Of a stretch of 8,277 nt of DNA, positions 1 to 5,321 are shown piece by piece. Each line of letters starts with the position of its first letter. The stretch's first letter is position 1. Position numbers and translations under genes: made by a program. The stretch covers positions 1 through 8,277 of the forward strand of contig CAJTVY010000078.1 of the NCBI GenBank assembly GCA_910579925.1, given 5' to 3'. A model generated the notes under the pieces. That model searched no databases and was not told where the DNA came from. It was given only the letters and a program-made list of their open reading frames with translations. This stretch comes from an uncultured Dorea sp. Its GTDB lineage: Bacteria; Bacillota; Clostridia; Lachnospirales; Lachnospiraceae.

Positions 1-47
1 TCAACACGTTTGTCTCTTGGTAAATCTACACCTGCAATACGAGCCAT
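1..47 (-). CDS. rpsM: 30S ribosomal protein S13, N-terminal fragment (partial)
   Basis: Only the first 15 codons lie in the window; the gene runs off the left edge. The visible protein, MARIAGVDLPRDKRV, is the standard S13 N-terminus. S13 sits in the head of the small subunit, contacts the P-site tRNA and forms bridges to the 50S subunit. The ATG is at 45-47 and is preceded on the coding strand by GGAGG (56-60) with 8 nt spacing. It is separated from rpmJ by an unusually long 367-nt spacer, whereas the two genes are normally almost adjacent. Confidence 0.95.
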   Translation of the reverse strand, partial: MARIAGVDLPRDKRV

Positions 48-204
48 GTGAATTTCCTCCATTTTCTAAATTCTTTTACTGTTTACATACTGTCTTTAAT
101 AGGGACTTTAAGGATTCCCCTTTTGTCCAGGCATGTTTCGGTATCCATGCCCTTTCCGGCCACCGGATCATACGCCCGGTAATGACGGGCCGGCATTAGA
201 AGCA

Positions 205-247
205 ATATACGAAGGATGTTCACCGGCTACAGGTGCTCCTTGTATAT
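205..247 (-). other. Long imperfect hairpin in the rpmJ-rpsM spacer
   Basis: Arms ATATAC (205-210) and GTATAT (242-247) are perfect complements. They continue inward through AAGGA/TCCTT (212-216/237-241) and CACC/GGTG (221-224/232-235), with small internal loops and a short apical loop, giving about 15 pairs in 43 nt. There is no U-tract in either direction. Function is unknown; it may be part of a larger inserted element or an RNA-processing site before rpsM. Confidence 0.6.
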
Positions 248-302
248 CAAATAGTCTACACGCTCCCTGGCGTGTCAGAACTATCAGCCGCCTAATTTGA
301 TA
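245..302 (-). other. Two-part stem-loop in the rpmJ-rpsM spacer
   Basis: The inner stem ACACGC/GCGTGT (258-263/270-275) is perfect with a 6-nt loop. It is flanked by ATAGT/ACTAT (251-255/280-284), and the outer arms TATCAA/TTGATA (245-250/297-302) extend it, with a one-sided bulge at 285-296. The outer arm competes for bases 245-247 with the neighbouring 205-247 hairpin, so the two could be alternative folds. This is direct inverted-repeat evidence; the role is unknown. Confidence 0.55.
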
Positions 303-313
303 CATAAGTTAAC

Positions 314-404
314 GATGTTCTCTTCGCTGTCGCTCAGAGAACGGCCTTCTAACTAAGTTCATCCCACGCACCCTGCGCTCGGATTCACTAAGTGTTCAGT
401 GCCA
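314..404 (-). repeat. Structured dispersed repeat, copy A (after rpmJ)
   Basis: This copy shares three blocks, in the same order and orientation, with the rpsN-rpsH spacer. GATGTTCTCTTC (314-325) compares with 6941-6952. GCTCAGAGAACGGC (332-345) compares with 6962-6975 (13 of 14 identical). CTAAGTGTTCAGTGCCA (388-404) compares with 7054-7070 (16 of 17). On the coding strand it forms GUUCUCU/AGAGAAC (336-342/317-323). A second stem, ACUUAGU with ACUUAGU (387-393/352-358), has one central U-U mismatch, with inner pairs 361-364/381-384 and 367-370/374-377. It is about 40 nt shorter than copy B. It starts 10 nt after the rpmJ stop. Identity of the family is not known to me. Confidence 0.75.
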
Positions 405-414
405 CTGCCAGCGC

Positions 415-528
415 CTAGCCCTGACGCTGCTTATGCTTTGGGTTCTCGCAGATGATGCGAACGCTTCCTTTTCTCTTAATTACTTTGCATTTTTCGCAAA
501 TTGGTTTTACTGATGATCTAACCTTCAC
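415..528 (-). CDS. rpmJ: 50S ribosomal protein L36 (37 aa, GTG start)
   Basis: The translation begins VKVRSSVKPICEKCKVIK (first residue Met in the protein) and ends NPKHKQRQG, the complete 37-residue L36. L36 is the smallest 50S protein and stabilises 23S rRNA near the peptidyl transferase region. Cys11, Cys14, Cys27 and His32 form the zinc site, so this is the zinc-binding C+ form. The start is GTG at 526-528, with GGAGG (536-540) 7 nt upstream; no in-frame ATG fits. The stop is TAG (415-417). A strong promoter and a structured 5' leader lie directly upstream, and repeat copy A follows directly. A short inverted repeat, CAGCG/CGCTG (409-413/425-429), spans the stop codon. Confidence 0.96.
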   Translation of the reverse strand: MKVRSSVKPICEKCKVIKRKGSVRIICENPKHKQRQG

Positions 529-535
529 GTCAAAT

Positions 536-540
536 CCTCC
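536..540 (-). promoter_or_regulatory. Ribosome binding site that fixes the GTG start of rpmJ
   Basis: The coding strand reads AAAGGAGGATTTGACGTG. GGAGG stands 7 nt before the GTG, which is the ideal distance, and the frame opened gives the full L36 sequence. Confidence 0.85.
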
Positions 541-584
541 TTTCATCCATTGCTCTGCCTACATTCTACCCACGCATTCTGCAT

Positions 585-623
585 GACATTTACAAAATTC
601 CCAAAAATTCTGATAAAAATGTC
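585..623 (-). promoter_or_regulatory. Leader hairpin in the rpmJ 5' UTR
   Basis: On the coding strand GACAUUU (617-623) pairs perfectly with AAAUGUC (585-591). Inside it, CAGAAUU pairs with AAUUUUG (one G-U) around a UUUGGG loop, giving 14 pairs in 39 nt. It lies between the predicted start of transcription (about 634) and the rpmJ ribosome site (536-540). There is no following U-run, so it is not a terminator. It could be a binding site for a feedback-regulating ribosomal protein or an mRNA-stabilising element; that is inference. Confidence 0.5.
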
Positions 624-640
624 CGAAAACACGCTTATAT

Positions 641-670
641 ATTATAGCACCGCCTGTCAATCAAAGTCAA
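641..670 (-). promoter_or_regulatory. Internal sigma-70/SigA-type promoter for rpmJ-rpsM (alpha operon)
   Basis: The coding strand has TTGACT (665-670), an 18-nt spacer, then TATAAT (641-646) preceded by TGC, giving a perfect extended -10 (TGCTATAAT). Transcription should start near 634, giving a leader of about 106 nt to the rpmJ GTG. The site lies in the 191-nt infA-rpmJ gap. It would provide extra expression of rpmJ, rpsM and downstream genes. Confidence 0.8.
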
Positions 671-697
671 TAGACAATTTCATATATTTCCATCTTT

Positions 698-717
698 ATC
701 CGGCGTAACTGCCGGAT
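698..717 (-). other. GC-rich hairpin just after infA, no U-tract
   Basis: ATCCGGC (698-704) and GCCGGAT (711-717) are perfect 7-base arms around a 6-nt loop, starting 2 nt past the infA stop. On the coding strand the next bases are AAAGAUGG, so it lacks the U-run of an intrinsic terminator. It could protect or define the 3' end of upstream mRNA, or cause partial attenuation before the internal promoter. Confidence 0.6.
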
Positions 718-719
718 CC

Positions 720-938
720 CTACTTATCTCTCCAGATGATCCTTCCCTTGGACAGATCATAAGGCGACAATTCCAGAGTTACTTTGTCTCCCGGCAGGAT
801 CTTAATAAAATTCATCCTCAGCTTCCCGCTGATATGCGCAAGAACCTGATGGCCGTTTTCTAACTCCACCTGAAACATTGCGTTTGGCAGTTTCTCTACT
901 ACAGTTCCTTCGATTTCGATTACGTCAGCTTTTGACAT
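720..938 (-). CDS. infA: Translation initiation factor IF-1
   Basis: The 72-residue protein is the usual length of bacterial IF-1 and is a single S1-like OB fold (about residues 5-70). It begins MSKADVIEIEGTVVEKLPNA and contains the family segments LENGHQVLAHISGKLRMN and ILPGDKVTLELSPYDL, ending GRIIWRDK. IF-1 binds the A site of the 30S subunit and works with IF-2 and IF-3 in start-site selection. The ATG (936-938) is preceded by GGAGG (949-953) 10 nt away. It lies inside the end of the upstream KOW gene, overlapping it by 19 nt, which suggests translational coupling. Confidence 0.98.
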   Translation of the reverse strand: MSKADVIEIEGTVVEKLPNAMFQVELENGHQVLAHISGKLRMNFIKILPGDKVTLELSPYDLSKGRIIWRDK

Positions 939-1189
939 GTCTTACTTTCCTCCATACTCCATTCTTTTAAAATACGTCTGATTCGTGTATCATCAACTGC
1001 GGTGACATTATATTCTCTTAAAATTACCTGGACATGCTTCTTTTTCTTCTTTTTCAGATGCCCCAGTGTTCTAATGCTGCCGTCCGCTAAATATACATAT
1101 GTGTCATCCACTACTATTATAACATAAACTTTTCCCTTATCGTGACCAGCCTTTGATCTCGCAAGCATTCCCGCCTTATATCCATCCAT
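920..1189 (-). CDS. KOW-domain putative RNA-binding protein (L14e-like)
   Basis: This is an 89-residue basic protein. The N-terminal half (about residues 5-45) resembles a KOW motif: GMLARSKAGHDKGKVYVI followed by VDDTYVYLADGSIRTLGHLK. A run of six lysines (residues 46-51) comes next, then a polar tail ending EESKTCQKLT. Small KOW proteins of this kind, related to eukaryotic and archaeal L14e, are known between map and infA in many Clostridia. Binding to rRNA or ribosomes is inferred from the motif, charge and location; the exact role is not established here. ATG (1187-1189) has GGAGG (1198-1202) 8 nt upstream, 15 nt after map. Its 3' end overlaps infA by 19 nt. Confidence 0.88.
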   Translation of the reverse strand: MDGYKAGMLARSKAGHDKGKVYVIIVVDDTYVYLADGSIRTLGHLKKKKKKHVQVILREYNVTAVDDTRIRRILKEWSMEESKTCQKLT

Positions 1190-1204
1190 TGCTGAATCCT
1201 CCGT

Positions 1205-1978
1205 TTACCTGGGCGCAGCGCCGTGGTCTGTCAAGGTCAAGAGCTTTGGTTCTCCCTCTGTGATCAGTACCGTATTCTCATAATGTGCGGAAAACTTATG
1301 GTCCTTTGTCACGACTGTCCATTTATCCTCCAGCCATTTCACTTCCCAGGTTCCCATATTGATCATCGGTTCTATCGCCAGAGTCATTCCGGCTCTAAGC
1401 TTCACGCCTTTTCTGTCCATCTTATAATTCGGTATCTGCGGCGGTTCGTGCAGATCTGTCCCGATTCCGTGGCCGCACAGATCCCGTACCACCCCATACC
1501 CGTGCCTGCTGGCATGACTGTCAATCGCTGCCGCAATATCACATAGATGATTGCCAACTTTTGCATATTTTATTCCTTCAAAGAAGCACTCTTGCGTAAC
1601 TCTGATCAGGTCTTCTGCTTCTTTGCTGATTTCTCCGATGCCGTAAGTCCTTGCGGCATCGGAATGATAACCTTTATAGATCACCCCTGCATCCAGGCTG
1701 ACAATATCCCCTTCTTTAAGGATCCGGCGTTTATCCGGTATCCCGTGGACGACTTCGTCATTAACCGAAACACAGATCGAAGCCGGATATCCGTCGTAAT
1801 CGAGGAAGGATGGAATGCACCCGTAACTCCTGATCACGTCTTCCCCCAGCCGGTCTATATCCTTGGTACTTATTCCTGGCTGCAGAACTTTCGCTAATTC
1901 ATTGTGAACAATCTCCAATATACGTCCGGCTTCTGACATTAATTCAATCTCTCTCGCCGATTTGATCGTAATTGCCAT
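1205..1978 (-). CDS. map: Type I methionine aminopeptidase
   Basis: This 257-residue enzyme removes the initiator methionine from nascent proteins. All five metal ligands of the family are visible: Asp96 (SLDAGVIYKGYHSDAA), Asp107, His170 (CGHGIGTDLHEPP), Glu203 (AIEPMI) and Glu234 (HYENTV). The substrate-contacting His79 (VVHGIP) and His177 are also present. There is no N-terminal zinc-finger extension, so it is the short class Ia form. The C-terminal tail DHGAAPR is short and its last codons form an 11-bp palindrome (1212-1222). The start ATG is 4 nt after the adk stop, and its GGAGAG ribosome site lies inside the final adk codons. Coupled translation with adk is likely. Confidence 0.98.
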   Translation of the reverse strand: MAITIKSAREIELMSEAGRILEIVHNELAKVLQPGISTKDIDRLGEDVIRSYGCIPSFLDYDGYPASICVSVNDEVVHGIPDKRRILKEGDIVSLDAGVIYKGYHSDAARTYGIGEISKEAEDLIRVTQECFFEGIKYAKVGNHLCDIAAAIDSHASRHGYGVVRDLCGHGIGTDLHEPPQIPNYKMDRKGVKLRAGMTLAIEPMINMGTWEVKWLEDKWTVVTKDHKFSAHYENTVLITEGEPKLLTLTDHGAAPR

Positions 1979-1982
1979 ATTT

Positions 1983-2627
1983 CTACTCTCCTAAGATATC
2001 CACAATCGTCTGGAAAACATCGTTAATATCAACGGTTCCATCTACCGTCTTAAGAATCCCTGCATTTGTATAGTAGTCGATCAACGGCTGTGTCTGCTCA
2101 TGATACACGCCAAGACGCTTCTTTACAGTCTCTGGCTTGTCGTCATCCCGCAGAATCAGTTCTTTCCCGCAAGTATCGCAGATCCCCTCGGTCTTTGTCG
2201 GAGCATACTCAAGATGATATGTAGCTCCGCATCCTACGCAGGCCCTCCGTCCTGACATACGATGTACGATATTATCATCCGGCACGTCTACGTCAATCGC
2301 ATAATCCATCTTCTCGCCAATCGCTGCCAGCGCCTTGTCAAGCGCCTCTGCCTGCGGAATTGTCCGCGGGAAACCATCAAGCACGTATCCCTTTGTACAG
2401 TCGTCCTGCTTCACACGATCCACCACCAGGTCTACCACCAGTTCATCGGGAACAAGAAGTCCCTGATCCATGTATGTCTTTGCCTTATTGCCAAGTTCTG
2501 TCCCGTTCTTAATATTTGCCCGGAAAATATCACCGGTAGAGATATGAGGAATGTCGTATTTCGCGGCAATCTTCTTCGCCTGTGTTCCCTTGCCCGCTCC
2601 TGGAGCGCCTAACATAATAATCTTCAT
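1983..2627 (-). CDS. adk: Adenylate kinase, zinc-binding long-lid form
   Basis: The 214-residue protein catalyses AMP + ATP = 2 ADP in the cytoplasm. The P-loop GAPGAGKGT is at residues 7-15, the AMP-binding segment ISTGDIFRANI starts at 29, and DGFPRT is at 84-89. The lid carries a four-cysteine zinc site (Cys130, Cys133, Cys150, Cys153), typical of Gram-positive enzymes. The start is ATG (2625-2627), giving MKIIMLGAPG, with AGGAGG 9 nt upstream. An in-frame extension of 63 codons upstream is open, but it begins with a GTG lacking a ribosome site and runs through an inverted repeat, so it is not used here. secY-adk-map order is classic for Firmicutes spc operons. Confidence 0.98.
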   Translation of the reverse strand: MKIIMLGAPGAGKGTQAKKIAAKYDIPHISTGDIFRANIKNGTELGNKAKTYMDQGLLVPDELVVDLVVDRVKQDDCTKGYVLDGFPRTIPQAEALDKALAAIGEKMDYAIDVDVPDDNIVHRMSGRRACVGCGATYHLEYAPTKTEGICDTCGKELILRDDDKPETVKKRLGVYHEQTQPLIDYYTNAGILKTVDGTVDINDVFQTIVDILGE

Positions 2628-2658
2628 AAAAATGTTCCTCCTCTTTATAGCATGATAA

Positions 2659-2679
2659 CCCGCGAAAATAATCCCGCGA
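2659..2679 (-). repeat. Short direct repeat CCCGCGA with 14-bp period upstream of adk
   Basis: CCCGCGA occurs at 2659-2665 and 2673-2679, separated by AAATAAT. On the coding strand CGCGGGA and UUUUCGCG can also fold into a small hairpin with two G-U pairs. It lies between the large inverted repeat and the adk ribosome site. Significance is uncertain. Confidence 0.4.
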
Positions 2680-2701
2680 GTTCTACGACAGATATACAAC
2701 A

Positions 2702-2816
2702 GTGAATTCCGTGCACAGTATCCGTGTCGGCCATACATCCACAAAACAGCGGCGCAGCAGACTGCCCCAGGCTTCGCAGACATACCGAAAGCGCGGATGC
2801 CACATACGGAATTCAC
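2702..2816 (-). repeat. 115-bp inverted-repeat element in the secY-adk spacer
   Basis: The terminal arms GTGAATTCCGT (2702-2712) and ACGGAATTCAC (2806-2816) are perfect 11-bp complements. As coding-strand RNA the pairing continues to 22 positions (2702-2723 with 2795-2816) using four G-U pairs and only two A-C mismatches. The 71-nt interior is GC-rich and also has local complements. There is no U-tract after it, so it is not a terminator. I see no clear target-site duplication and no coding content. It begins 5 nt after the secY stop and fills most of the 194-nt spacer. It could be a MITE-like insertion or an mRNA processing/stability hairpin. Confidence 0.7.
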
Positions 2817-2821
2817 ATGAA

Positions 2822-4138
2822 TTAGCTATTTAAAAAACCTCTATAGTTACGAACAAGCATCTGCGATTCGATCTGCTTCATCGTCTCCAGTACGACGCTG
2901 ACGATAATGATGAGGGAAGTACCTCCAAAAGATACGCTTGCCCCCAGCCAGCCGTTGAAAAAGATTGGAATGATCTGAATCACAATCAGCCCGCAAGCCC
3001 CGATAAAGATGATATAATTCAAAATGTTGGTTAAGTATTCAACCGTTGGCCTGCCTGGTCGGATTCCCGGCACAAAACCGCCGTTCTTCTTCATATTATT
3101 TGCAATCTCTAACGGATTGAACGTTATTGAAGTATAGAAGTAAGCGAAAAATACAGTGAGGACGATATATACCAGCAATCCCCAGGAATACTGAATCTTC
3201 TCCGGATTACACCAGTTTCCCTGGTTCAGTCCTCTTAAAATCTCACTGCCGATACCAGATCCTTCTCCTTTTCCCAGAAACGATGCGATCACAATCGGGA
3301 ATTGCATCAAGGATGATGAAAAGATAATCGGGATAACTCCTGCAGTATTGACCTTAAGCGGAATGTTTGTGGTACGGCCTCCATACATCTTCCTTCCCGC
3401 CATCTTCTGGGAGTAGGATACGGCAATCCTTCTCTCACCTCCCTGCAGAATGACTACGAACACCACCAGCAAGACGATGATCGCAAGAATCACCAGAACT
3501 GCCAGCCCGGCAGATGCGATCGGCTTATCCTTCACAAACTGCTCGAACAACGAAGTCATATCACTCGGCACTCTTGAAACGATATTGATCACCAGTACGA
3601 TTGAGATACCATTTCCCACGCCCTTCTCAGTAATCCGTTCCCCGATCCACATCAAGAATGCGGAGCCTGCTGTCAATGTCAGTACAACCACAGCCGCATT
3701 CACGAAATTGAACTGTACCAGAAGCCCTTGTCGTCCAAACCCGACCGCCATGGCCGTAGACTCAAACAAAGCAAGTCCCACTGTAAGGTAACGGGTAATC
3801 GCAGCGATCTTCTTCCGCCCGTCCTCGCCTTCCTTCTGCATCTCTTCCAGCTTCGGGATGGCTATCGTAAGCAGCTGCATGATGATGGATGACGTAATAT
3901 ACGGTGTAATACTTAATGCAAATACAGACATCTGTTCAAAAGAGCCACCGGTGAAAGCGTTAAACAAGTTAAACGCTTCACCAGTGTTCTGTGCGAAAAA
4001 TTCCTTAATGTAATTAGAATTTACTCCAGGTGTTGGTAACTGGGAGCCAATTCTGATTACAATCAGCATCAAAAACGTATATGCAATCTTATTGCGGATA
4101 TCTTTGATCTGAAATGCTTTGCGAAATGTCTCTAACAT
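2822..4138 (-). CDS. secY: Preprotein translocase subunit SecY
   Basis: This 438-residue protein is the channel-forming subunit of SecYEG in the cytoplasmic membrane. Ten hydrophobic segments are visible, roughly at residues 17-35, 70-95, 113-133, 145-165, 174-190, 208-230, 263-285, 318-338, 370-392 and 398-418. Family landmarks are PTPGVN (35-40), WIGERITEKGVGNGISI (164-180), GERRIAVSY (234-242) and the cytosolic loop KNGGFVPGIRPGRPT (351-365), whose arginine contacts SecA or the ribosome in characterised homologues. Length is normal. The ATG shares one base with the rplO stop (TAATG), with GAGGTG 5 nt before it, so translation is probably coupled to L15. Confidence 0.99.
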   Translation of the reverse strand: MLETFRKAFQIKDIRNKIAYTFLMLIVIRIGSQLPTPGVNSNYIKEFFAQNTGEAFNLFNAFTGGSFEQMSVFALSITPYITSSIIMQLLTIAIPKLEEMQKEGEDGRKKIAAITRYLTVGLALFESTAMAVGFGRQGLLVQFNFVNAAVVVLTLTAGSAFLMWIGERITEKGVGNGISIVLVINIVSRVPSDMTSLFEQFVKDKPIASAGLAVLVILAIIVLLVVFVVILQGGERRIAVSYSQKMAGRKMYGGRTTNIPLKVNTAGVIPIIFSSSLMQFPIVIASFLGKGEGSGIGSEILRGLNQGNWCNPEKIQYSWGLLVYIVLTVFFAYFYTSITFNPLEIANNMKKNGGFVPGIRPGRPTVEYLTNILNYIIFIGACGLIVIQIIPIFFNGWLGASVSFGGTSLIIIVSVVLETMKQIESQMLVRNYRGFLNS

Positions 4139-4578
4139 TAGATCACCTCTGCTTTTCCACCTACAGCCTCAATCTTCTCTACAGCATTTTTGCTGAATGC
4201 GTTGGCCTGTACAGTCAGTTTTTTCGTCAGCTCACCGTTACCAAGAATCTTAACGCCATCTCTTGGATTCTTGACGATTCCCTGTTCGATCAACGTCTCT
4301 ACAGAAACAACAGCGCCATTATCAAACACTTCAAGAGCATCGATATTAATACCAACGATCGTTTTGGAATTACGGTTCGTAAAGCCTCTCTTTGGTATTC
4401 TTCTATATAATGGCATCTGACCGCCTTCAAAACCTGGTCTTGTTGCTCCGGAACGAGCCTTCTGACCTTTGTGTCCCTTACCGGCTGTCTTTCCATTACC
4501 AGAACCGTGTCCACGTCCTCTTCTGAAATTATCACTCTGCTTTGCTCCATCCGCAGGTCTTAAGTTTGATAAATCCAT
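4138..4578 (-). CDS. rplO: 50S ribosomal protein L15
   Basis: The 146-residue protein begins MDLSNLRPADGAKQSDNFRR. A long glycine/lysine/arginine-rich N-terminal extension follows (residues 18-46, with GRGHGSGNGKTAGKGHKGQK), which in known ribosomes threads into 23S rRNA. The globular C-terminal part (about 70-146) carries the conserved L15 end NAFSKNAVEKIEAVGGKAEVI-like core (VEKIEAVGGKAEVI). It acts late in 50S assembly. ATG (4576-4578) is preceded by AAGGAGGTG 5 nt upstream, a near-perfect match to the 16S tail. The gap from rpmD is 25 nt, and the stop overlaps the secY start by one base. Confidence 0.98.
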   Translation of the reverse strand: MDLSNLRPADGAKQSDNFRRGRGHGSGNGKTAGKGHKGQKARSGATRPGFEGGQMPLYRRIPKRGFTNRNSKTIVGINIDALEVFDNGAVVSVETLIEQGIVKNPRDGVKILGNGELTKKLTVQANAFSKNAVEKIEAVGGKAEVI

Positions 4579-4603
4579 TGTGACACCTCCTTATCCGATA
4601 TAA

Positions 4604-4783
4604 TTATGCTTCCTCTACTTTTACCAGGTGTGAAACCTGTTTTACCATTCCTCTGGTTGCCGCATTGTCCGGCAGGACAACTGTCTTATTGAGCTTTCTA
4701 AGCCCCAATGCCTCCACAGTCTTTTTGTGCTTCGGTACGGCGCCAATCGTGGATTTTACTAATGTAACCTTTAAATCTGCCAT
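4604..4783 (-). CDS. rpmD: 50S ribosomal protein L30 (59 aa)
   Basis: The protein begins MADLKVTLVKSTIGAVPKHK, continues with VEALGLRKLNKTVVLPDN and ends QVSHLVKVEEA. The motifs KSTIG, HKKTVEALGLRKLN and the C-terminal VSHLV are diagnostic of bacterial L30, and 59 residues is the family length. It is a 50S protein, non-essential in some bacteria. The start ATG (4781-4783) follows AGGAGG by 9 nt, and that ribosome site abuts the rpsE stop codon. The stop is TAA at 4604-4606. It sits in the conserved rpsE-rpmD-rplO order. Confidence 0.97.
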   Translation of the reverse strand: MADLKVTLVKSTIGAVPKHKKTVEALGLRKLNKTVVLPDNAATRGMVKQVSHLVKVEEA

Positions 4784-4797
4784 CTGAATCTGCCTCC

Positions 4798-5307
4798 TTA
4801 GCCTAAGATCTCTTCAATGGATTTACCGCGAAGACGTGCTACTTCTTCCGGAGTCTTGATCTGGCGTAATCCTGCGATGGTAGCGAGAACAACGTTCTGC
4901 TTATTGTTGGAACCAAGGGATTTCGTACGGATATTCTTGATTCCCGCCATCTCGATCACGGCACGCGCCGGGCCTCCGGCGATCACTCCTGTACCTTCCG
5001 GAGCCTTCTTAAGCAAAACAGAAGCGCCTCCGAACTTTCCGGTAAAATCATGTGTGATACTCTCATTATCATCCAATGCAACGGTAATAAGGTTTTTCGC
5101 TGCATCTTCTTTTCCTTTGCGGATTGCTTCCGGGATCTCAGTAGCTTTTCCTAAACCTGCACCAACATGGCCATTTCCATCGCCGACAACTACTAAAGCT
5201 GTGAATCTCATATTACGGCCACCTTTAACAACTTTGGTTACACGCTTAATTGACACTACTTTCTCATTTAATTCCAGTGAATTAGCATCAATACGTTCTT
5301 GTTTCAT
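4798..5307 (-). CDS. rpsE: 30S ribosomal protein S5
   Basis: The 169-residue protein has the two S5 domains. The N-terminal double-stranded RNA-binding-like fold (about residues 14-77) includes VVKGGRNMRF and LVVVGDGNGHVGAGLGKA. The C-terminal domain (about 85-160) includes GTGVIAGGPARAVIEMAGI and NVVLATIAGL. S5 lies near the mRNA entry and affects decoding accuracy; the loop around residues 20-30 is where spectinomycin resistance changes occur in other species, and nothing abnormal is visible here. ATG (5305-5307) has GGAGG 7 nt upstream, and the gene starts 14 nt after rplR. Confidence 0.98.
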   Translation of the reverse strand: MKQERIDANSLELNEKVVSIKRVTKVVKGGRNMRFTALVVVGDGNGHVGAGLGKATEIPEAIRKGKEDAAKNLITVALDDNESITHDFTGKFGGASVLLKKAPEGTGVIAGGPARAVIEMAGIKNIRTKSLGSNNKQNVVLATIAGLRQIKTPEEVARLRGKSIEEILG

Positions 5308-5321
5308 GTGTGCTCCTCCTT

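Larger units (their letters stand above)
48..414 (-). other. 367-nt gene-free spacer between rpmJ and rpsM, full of inverted repeats
   Basis: I see no credible gene on either strand; the only ORF here is an antisense one that overlaps the rpsM start. Instead the coding-strand RNA could form a series of hairpins: arms 130-135/146-151; 156-161/188-193 enclosing 162-166/176-180; 205-210/242-247 continued by 212-216/237-241 and 221-224/232-235; 258-263/270-275 with 251-255/280-284 and 245-250/297-302; 317-323/336-342; and 352-358/387-393. None is followed by a U-tract, so read-through into rpsM is expected. The part nearest rpmJ (314-404) matches the rpsN-rpsH spacer and is listed separately. The rpsM ribosome site (56-60) is at the end. 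Confidence 0.8.

Noticed and set aside
17..199. Plus-strand 60-aa ORF over the rpsM start and spacer
   Set aside because: It is antisense to the rpsM start and its ribosome site, has no ribosome site of its own, has no recognisable protein features, and runs through hairpin-forming DNA.
641..660. TTGACA (655-660) as the -35 box for the TATAAT at 641-646
   Set aside because: The spacing is only 8 nt. TTGACT at 665-670 gives an acceptable 18-nt spacer.
1212..1222. 11-bp palindrome at the map stop codon as a terminator
   Set aside because: It is a GGCGC/GCGCC repeat with a one-base centre and no U-tract, it continues directly into the KOW ribosome site, and it is encoded in the map tail.
1223..1897. 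Plus-strand ORFs opposite map (107 and 116 aa)
   Set aside because: These are shadows of a clearly conserved enzyme gene, without ribosome sites or recognisable sequence.
2641..2760. Weak promoter-like sequences upstream of adk
   Set aside because: TTGTGG/GATACT and TTGTAT/GATTAT pairs match the consensus poorly or have wrong spacing, so they are not supported.
2628..2816. In-frame 63-codon N-terminal extension of adenylate kinase
   Set aside because: The upstream start would be a GTG without a ribosome site and lies in a 115-bp inverted repeat. The extension resembles no Adk N-terminus, while the ATG at 2625-2627 has a strong AGGAGG and gives the normal 214-aa enzyme.
4299..4550. Alternative-frame 83-aa ORF inside rplO
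   Set aside because: It lies entirely within L15 in another frame, with no family resemblance and no ribosome site.
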